DNA of 64,000 nt from Theropithecus gelada. Its lineage: Eukaryota; Chordata; Mammalia; Primates; Cercopithecidae. The notes under the pieces are model-generated. The model saw only the letters and a list, made by a program, of their open reading frames with translations, was not told where the DNA came from and ran no database searches. The stretch covers positions 59,344,370-59,408,369 of the forward strand of contig NC_037686.1 of assembly GCF_003255815.1 (NCBI RefSeq). The letters run 5' to 3'. Made by a program: the position numbers and the translations under genes. This document shows, piece by piece, positions 59,901-64,000 of this stretch. Positions within the stretch are counted from its first letter, which is position 1, and each line of letters begins with the position of its first letter.

Positions 59901-60356
59901 TCAGGAAACAACAGGTGCTGGAGAGGATGTGGAGAAATAGGAACACTTTTACACTGTTGGTGGGATTGTAAACTAGTTCAACCATTATGGAAAACAGTAT
60001 GGCGATTCCTCAAGGATCTAGAACTAGATGTACCATATGACCCAGCCATCCCATTACTGGGGATATACCCAAAGGATTATAAATTATGCTGCTATAAAGA
60101 CACATGCACACGTATGTTTATTGCAGCACTATTCACAATAGCAAAGACTTGGAATCAACCCAAATGTCCATCAGTGACAGATTGGATTAAGAAAATGTGG
60201 CATATATACACCATGGAATACTATGCAGCCATAAAAAAGGATGAGTTTGTGTCCTTTGTAGGGACATGGATGCAGCTGGAATCCATCATTCTTAGCAAAC
60301 TATCACAAGAACAGAAAACCAAACACCACATGTTCTCACTCATAGGTGGGAACTGA
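59901..60356 (+). CDS. L1 ORF2 protein, C-terminal part
   Basis: After the gap the frame reads SGNNRCWRGCGEIGTLLHCW and on to SLIGGN with TGA at 60354-60356, 151 codons without a stop. It carries the cysteine-rich motif C-x3-C-x7-H-x4-C known in the L1 ORF2 C-terminus, which helps RNA binding. It is the same protein as the 58466-59896 frame; only the gap separates them. Confidence 0.9.
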   Translation, partial: SGNNRCWRGCGEIGTLLHCWWDCKLVQPLWKTVWRFLKDLELDVPYDPAIPLLGIYPKDYKLCCYKDTCTRMFIAALFTIAKTWNQPKCPSVTDWIKKMWHIYTMEYYAAIKKDEFVSFVGTWMQLESIILSKLSQEQKTKHHMFSLIGGN

Positions 60357-60591
60357 ACAATGAGATCACTTGGACTCGGGAAGGGGAACATCACACACCG
60401 GGGCCTATCATGGGGAGGGGGGCGGGGGGAGGGATTGCATTGGGAGTTATACCTGATGTAAATGACGAGTTGATGGGTGCAGCACACCAACAAGGCACAA
60501 GTATACATATGTAACAAACCTGCACATTATGCACATGTACCCTACAACTTACAGTATAATAACAATAAATAAATTTAAAAAAAAAAAAAAA
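60357..60591 (+). other. L1 3' UTR, polypurine tract and poly(A) tail
   Basis: The 3' UTR contains a G-rich run near 60413-60433 (GGGGAGGGGGGCGGGGGGAG), able to form a G-quadruplex, then GTATACATATGTAACAAACC and an A-tail with an AATAAATAAATTT start. The tail ends at the target-site duplication. Confidence 0.92.
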
Positions 60592-60605
60592 AAAAGTCCA
60601 TCATT
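60592..60605 (+). repeat. Right target-site duplication of the young L1
   Basis: AAAAGTCCATCATT, identical to 56330-56343. The leading As merge with the poly(A) tail, so the left border is uncertain by a few bases. Confidence 0.92.
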
Positions 60606-61879
60606 ATTTGTAAATAAATGTGTGTTTAATAAGCAACAAGTTGTTAATAATTTTCTTGATTTTATCTCATGACATAATGAAATATGGATTCCTTTCAGTA
60701 ATTCAAACCAAATTTTGAGTTCAAGTGCAGATTCAGATATAGTAATAGGCAGTTCACTTGAATACCACAGAAATATATGTAAGAAAAAGAAATAGTAAAA
60801 TGTTTGCAATAGTTGTTTTGAAGAATAAAGTAGCTGGCTAGGAAATTTGGAATTAAGGTCAATATTCAAAAACTTAAGCTGTGGATACAGGAAGATAACG
60901 AAGAATTAAAGTTATATTTAGGTAATATAATCCACAGTATACATTAATTTAATATTGAGATTGAGAAAAAAGATACATCACATATAATTTTATTAATTGA
61001 TTTATTTACTTCACAGTCAACAAAAATGCATGAATGCTTCAGAAGGAAACCATTGCTACAAGGTTGGCAAAGCAATAGAAATATTCCCCTATTTCCATGT
61101 TATATAACATTTCTAATAGCAGCTGACCATCACTCAGTTGGCCTCTCCCTCTCATGGAAAGGTATACAAAGTGCTCATTAGTTCTTGCATGATTTCATAC
61201 ACAGCCTGGACCCTAACTGGCATTCACACAGTATGTACTGATTACACAAATTGAAAATAAAATTTGTACGTATATCTCAAATTGCAATGCACAAAGAGAT
61301 TTGTAGTTGCCAGATATTGCATAGACCAAACCATCTTTTGCAATCCCTCTGAACACCTACAGTGGGGCTGCACTGATACCATGATACCAATAATTCTCTT
61401 GCGGGCTCACTACCCAACTCTGTAAAATGGCTGTTTTGTAGCTCCTCTTCTCTAACTAAAATTTTACCCATGCGCTCTCAATTACTGCCTTCGTGTTATG
61501 CTTCACTGATAAAATAGAAATGTTTATTAACTGATTTGTTATGAACAAATACGTTAATCTATAATCTGTCCCTTCTATAAGTACAATGGATTCCATGACC
61601 CTTTTTTTTTTTTTTTCAAGAACAATTTTATAGAGGTTATATCCCTTTTTTTTGCTTCAAAAAATATTATTCTCTGGGATCATTCCCCATAGTATATAAC
61701 TGTGCTGTTCATTTTCCTTTCTTAAAAAAACAATTGAATAGTTGTAAACAAGCAAAAAATCCTCTTGACCTTCATCTTTTTCTACCTAGCGTCTCACATT
61801 TCATTTTCTCCCTGTGGCATAACACCTTTTAGACTTGGCTTAAACCATTACTTCCTCTTATTCTTCCTTTTATGCCATA

Positions 61880-62562
61880 CCACAGTCTTCAGCATACTGT
61901 AATGGCACAAATTAAACCACCGTACTTATCAAAAAACCAGGAGTCTTCAACTCACCAAATCAAAAGTCAACACTGCCTTAATCTTAGCCTCACAGCAGCA
62001 TTCCACATGGTTAAGGGATCTCTTCTTTTGGAACATTTTTTCTCATATCTTTCCCTTCTTCCTACAACACTCGCCAATCCCACTCATCTAATTTGCTTGC
62101 CGACTGCTTTTTGCTTAACAGTCAAGTCAGCCTGGATGCTTTTCTCTTCTCCAGCTACACTCTCTGCCAAAGGGATCTCATTCATTGTCATGCCTGACAT
62201 GCGTGCTGTATGTCGATGATTCCCATGTTGATATATGCAGTCCTGAGCACTCTGCTATGAATTCTCTTTTCCTAGAATGTGGCATGGATGGCCTCTTTGT
62301 ATAATTCACCTCAAATATCACCTCCTAAAATGTCGCATTTCCTCCAGACAATTAATAATCATCATACCTCACCCATACATAACACTTTTATACTATACAT
62401 GATCATATATTACCTCCTTTAATTAAAATAACTATTTCTTATTTGTATATAACTGAAATATGTTTCATATTAGTAGGTAACTCCTTTATCTCCTTTACAA
62501 TTTTATCTATAGTTTCAAAGGAAGATTCCTAGCATGTTAGGTCCGTAATAAATGCTAGGAGA
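61880..62562 (+). repeat. L2 LINE 3' region (plus)
   Basis: 'cacctcaaatatcacctccta' near 62308 and 'cctagcatgttaggtccgtaa' with 'taaatgctagga' near 62530 are the order and end of an L2 3' UTR ('caaatgtcacctcctcagag ... cctggcacatagtaggtgctcaataaat'). The left part, up to about 62220, is less certain. The open frame of 115 codons at 61872-62219 has no recognisable domain. Confidence 0.65.
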
Positions 62563-62850
62563 AGAAGAGGAGGAGGAGGAGGGGGAGGAGGAGGAGGGGG
62601 ANNNNNNNNNNNNNNNNNNNNNNNNNNNNNNNNNNNNNNNNNNNNNNNNNNNNNNNNNNNNNNNNNNNNNNNNNNNNNNNNNNNNNNNNNNNNNNNGAAG
62701 AGGAAGAGGAAGAGGAAGAGGAAGAGGAAGAAGAAGAAGAAGAAGAAGAAGAAGAAGAAGAAGAAGAAGAAGAAGAAGACGACGACGACGAAGAAGGGGG
62801 AGAGGGAGGGGGACGGGGAGGGGAAGGGGAAGAGGAAGAGGAAGAAGCAG

Positions 62851-62893
<43 letters not shown>

Positions 62894-63025
62894 TGTGGAG
62901 GAAGAAAAGGAAGAAGCAGAGGGAGAAAGGAGGAAGAGAGGGAATAAGGAGACAGAGGGGAGGGCAGTAAGGGAAAGGAGTAGAAAGGGGAGAAGGAGGA
63001 GGAAGAGGGGGAGGAGGAATATGAA
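62557..63025. repeat. Purine-rich compound microsatellite (GGA, GAA, GAC, CAG)
   Basis: GGA units flank a 95-N gap. After it come GGAAGA units, about 17 uninterrupted GAA units (about 62728-62779), a few GAC units, then a pure (CAG)12 at 62857-62892, and more GGA/GAA sequence. It sits just after the L2 end. Predicted proteins on both strands are poly-Arg/Glu or poly-Leu/Pro/Ser and are not genes. Confidence 0.95.
62602..62696. other. Assembly gap (95 N) inside the microsatellite
   Basis: Ninety-five Ns interrupt the GGA tract. The true length of the repeat is unknown. Confidence 0.98.
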
Positions 63026-64000
63026 CTGATTCTTTGCCTAGCTACCAAAACAGAGGAATTTAAACTGCTATTTACATCCAATAATAATTTGTCTTGATAT
63101 ATATATTACACAGGCAAATTTGTTTCTGCTGTATTTAAACACCCATGTTCCAAACAATGTAGAAATACATCTTTAAATTCCTACCTGGAATGTTAAAAAT
63201 GAAGAATCAGGAAATTTTATGATGAAATACGTATTTTTGAAATCATTGACTAATGAATCAAGTAATGAGGTAAAGTACTTACAAAAATGTTACCACAATT
63301 TAAAATGGCCATTATCAAATCACATTTATTTGTCACTGTTAAGTACATTTTTTAATTAAACATGCCATTCTATTGTGCTACAAAAATTTTTTGAGTGAAT
63401 GACTGAGAGAAGTTTTGCATAATCACAATTTCCCCTTTACTGGAAAGACAGTTCTAATTTCCAAGACAGTCAACTCTCATCTTATGGAAACCATTCTCTC
63501 CTAAATGCATTATATTTAAAATATTAACAGCAAGAACACTGGGTTTTGAAAAGTATCTTCAAATAAATGCAGCCATGCACAGGTGTTCAACCACTTGCTT
63601 TTGTCTTAGTGGTTTTTTTTCATGGTTTTGATATACACAGTAGAGTCTAATAAATTCACTTTTCCTATTTTTCTATGCATATCTTGCAGGATTAGCTTAT
63701 TTGCTTTTATGAAATACAAAAATATATTTTGTTTTGAAAAAGAAATTCTTGTACTTAAGAACCTAGTAAATGAACAAGCTAAAAAATTTATGAATTGCTC
63801 AAATAAACATGTCTAAACTTCTTTTACTCCTGTGAAGATTGAGGTATTTTAATAACATTAATGCGTAGTATCATTTTTTCAAAATTTTGATGCATAGTCT
63901 AATTTTTCAAATATTTTACTTAAACATATTTGTAGAAGGAAGTTCTAGTATAGAACCTTAAATCATCTACTTCAAAACATATCCTTGAAATTTTAAACCT

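Larger units (their letters stand above)
56344..60591 (+). mobile_element. Young L1, 5'-complete, with an assembly gap inside ORF2
   Basis: The element starts GGGGGCGGAGCAAGATGGCC, the standard primate L1 5' end. It has a 5' UTR of about 1,040 bp, an intact ORF1, a 63-bp spacer, the first 477 codons of ORF2, four Ns, the last 151 codons of ORF2, a 3' UTR and an A-tail. A perfect 14-bp target-site duplication flanks it. The part expected between the two ORF2 pieces is about 1.94 kb, so the true element would be about 6.2 kb. It is antisense to CDH19 in intron 3. Lack of decay shows a recent insertion. No disabling change is visible in the sequenced parts of the two sense ORFs. Confidence 0.96.
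45056..64000 (-). other. CDH19: CDH19 intron 3 (3' part)
   Basis: No sequence resembling the CDH19 EC1 exon (expected length about 295 nt) appears to the right of exon 4, so I take everything to the edge as intron. Apart from the elements listed separately, I recognise nothing in 45056-45720, 46030-47025, 48045-48600, 49345-51135, 51470-53115, 53665-56330, 60606-61875 and 63030-64000; these are AT-rich with short simple runs. Confidence 0.8.

Noticed and set aside
57478..59985. Several minus-strand open frames of 70-131 codons opposite L1 ORF1 and ORF2
   Set aside because: They are antisense shadows of the L1 coding frames.
60221..60517. 98-codon minus-strand open frame, also seen at 22-318
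   Set aside because: Both are antisense readings of the L1 ORF2 end and 3' UTR; similarity between them comes from the two L1 copies.
62515..63081. 188-codon low-complexity Ser/Leu/Pro protein
   Set aside because: It is a translation of the purine microsatellite, with unknown residues from the gap.
45056..64000. Search for CDH19 exon 3 (EC1, expected about 295 nt with the Trp adhesive strand)
   Set aside because: No minus-strand frame in this stretch resembles the EC1 sequence, so the exon is placed outside the window.

Overview
This window is primate genomic DNA, most likely from an Old World monkey (macaque, baboon or guenon type). It is AT-rich and intron-dominated, with many Alu and L1 copies. 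Several Alus (for example 16965-17277 and 45721-46024) carry the variant bases I associate with the cercopithecid AluYR group. A young L1 with an intact ORF1 sits at 56344-60591. The species call is inference; the primate call is firm.

The only cellular gene is CDH19 (cadherin-19, a type II classical cadherin), read on the minus strand, so transcription runs from high to low coordinates. Seven internal coding exons are present with canonical AG/GT borders: exon 4 (44936-45055), 5 (41598-41762), 6 (35819-36003), 7 (35067-35320), 8 (26026-26147), 9 (20844-20965) and 10 (2366-2483). They total 1,086 nt, join in one continuous frame, and encode the end of EC1 through the first part of EC5. The exons for the signal peptide, prodomain and most of EC1 lie beyond the right edge. 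The exons for the rest of EC5, the membrane segment and the cytoplasmic tail lie beyond the left edge. Exon numbers follow the usual type II cadherin layout.

Layout by region. 1-2365: part of intron 10, opening with the 3' end of a young L1. 2484-20843: intron 9, with an Alu cluster at 9.3-15.5 kb and an unassigned GC-richer block at 13.4-14.25 kb. 20966-26025: intron 8 (MER20, MIR, Alu). 26148-35066: intron 7, with an old L1 interrupted by an MLT1 LTR, a second MLT1, a MER1B and an inverted Alu pair beside exon 7. 35321-35818: short intron 6. 36004-41597: intron 5, with a TTCC repeat, an old repeat that carries an AT-rich palindrome, and an MLT1. 41763-44935: intron 4 (L1 and L2 fragments). 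45056-64000: part of intron 3, with a twin-primed L1, an inverted pair of a non-Alu/Alu chimera, a MER1A, the young L1, an L2 and a gapped GGA/GAA/CAG repeat.

I found no new gene system. The points most worth checking are: the young L1, whose ORF2 centre is hidden behind a 4-N gap and whose antisense promoter would point into CDH19; the inverted chimera pair at 48.8 and 51.3 kb; the palindrome at 38.4-38.8 kb; and the unassigned block at 13.4-14.25 kb.
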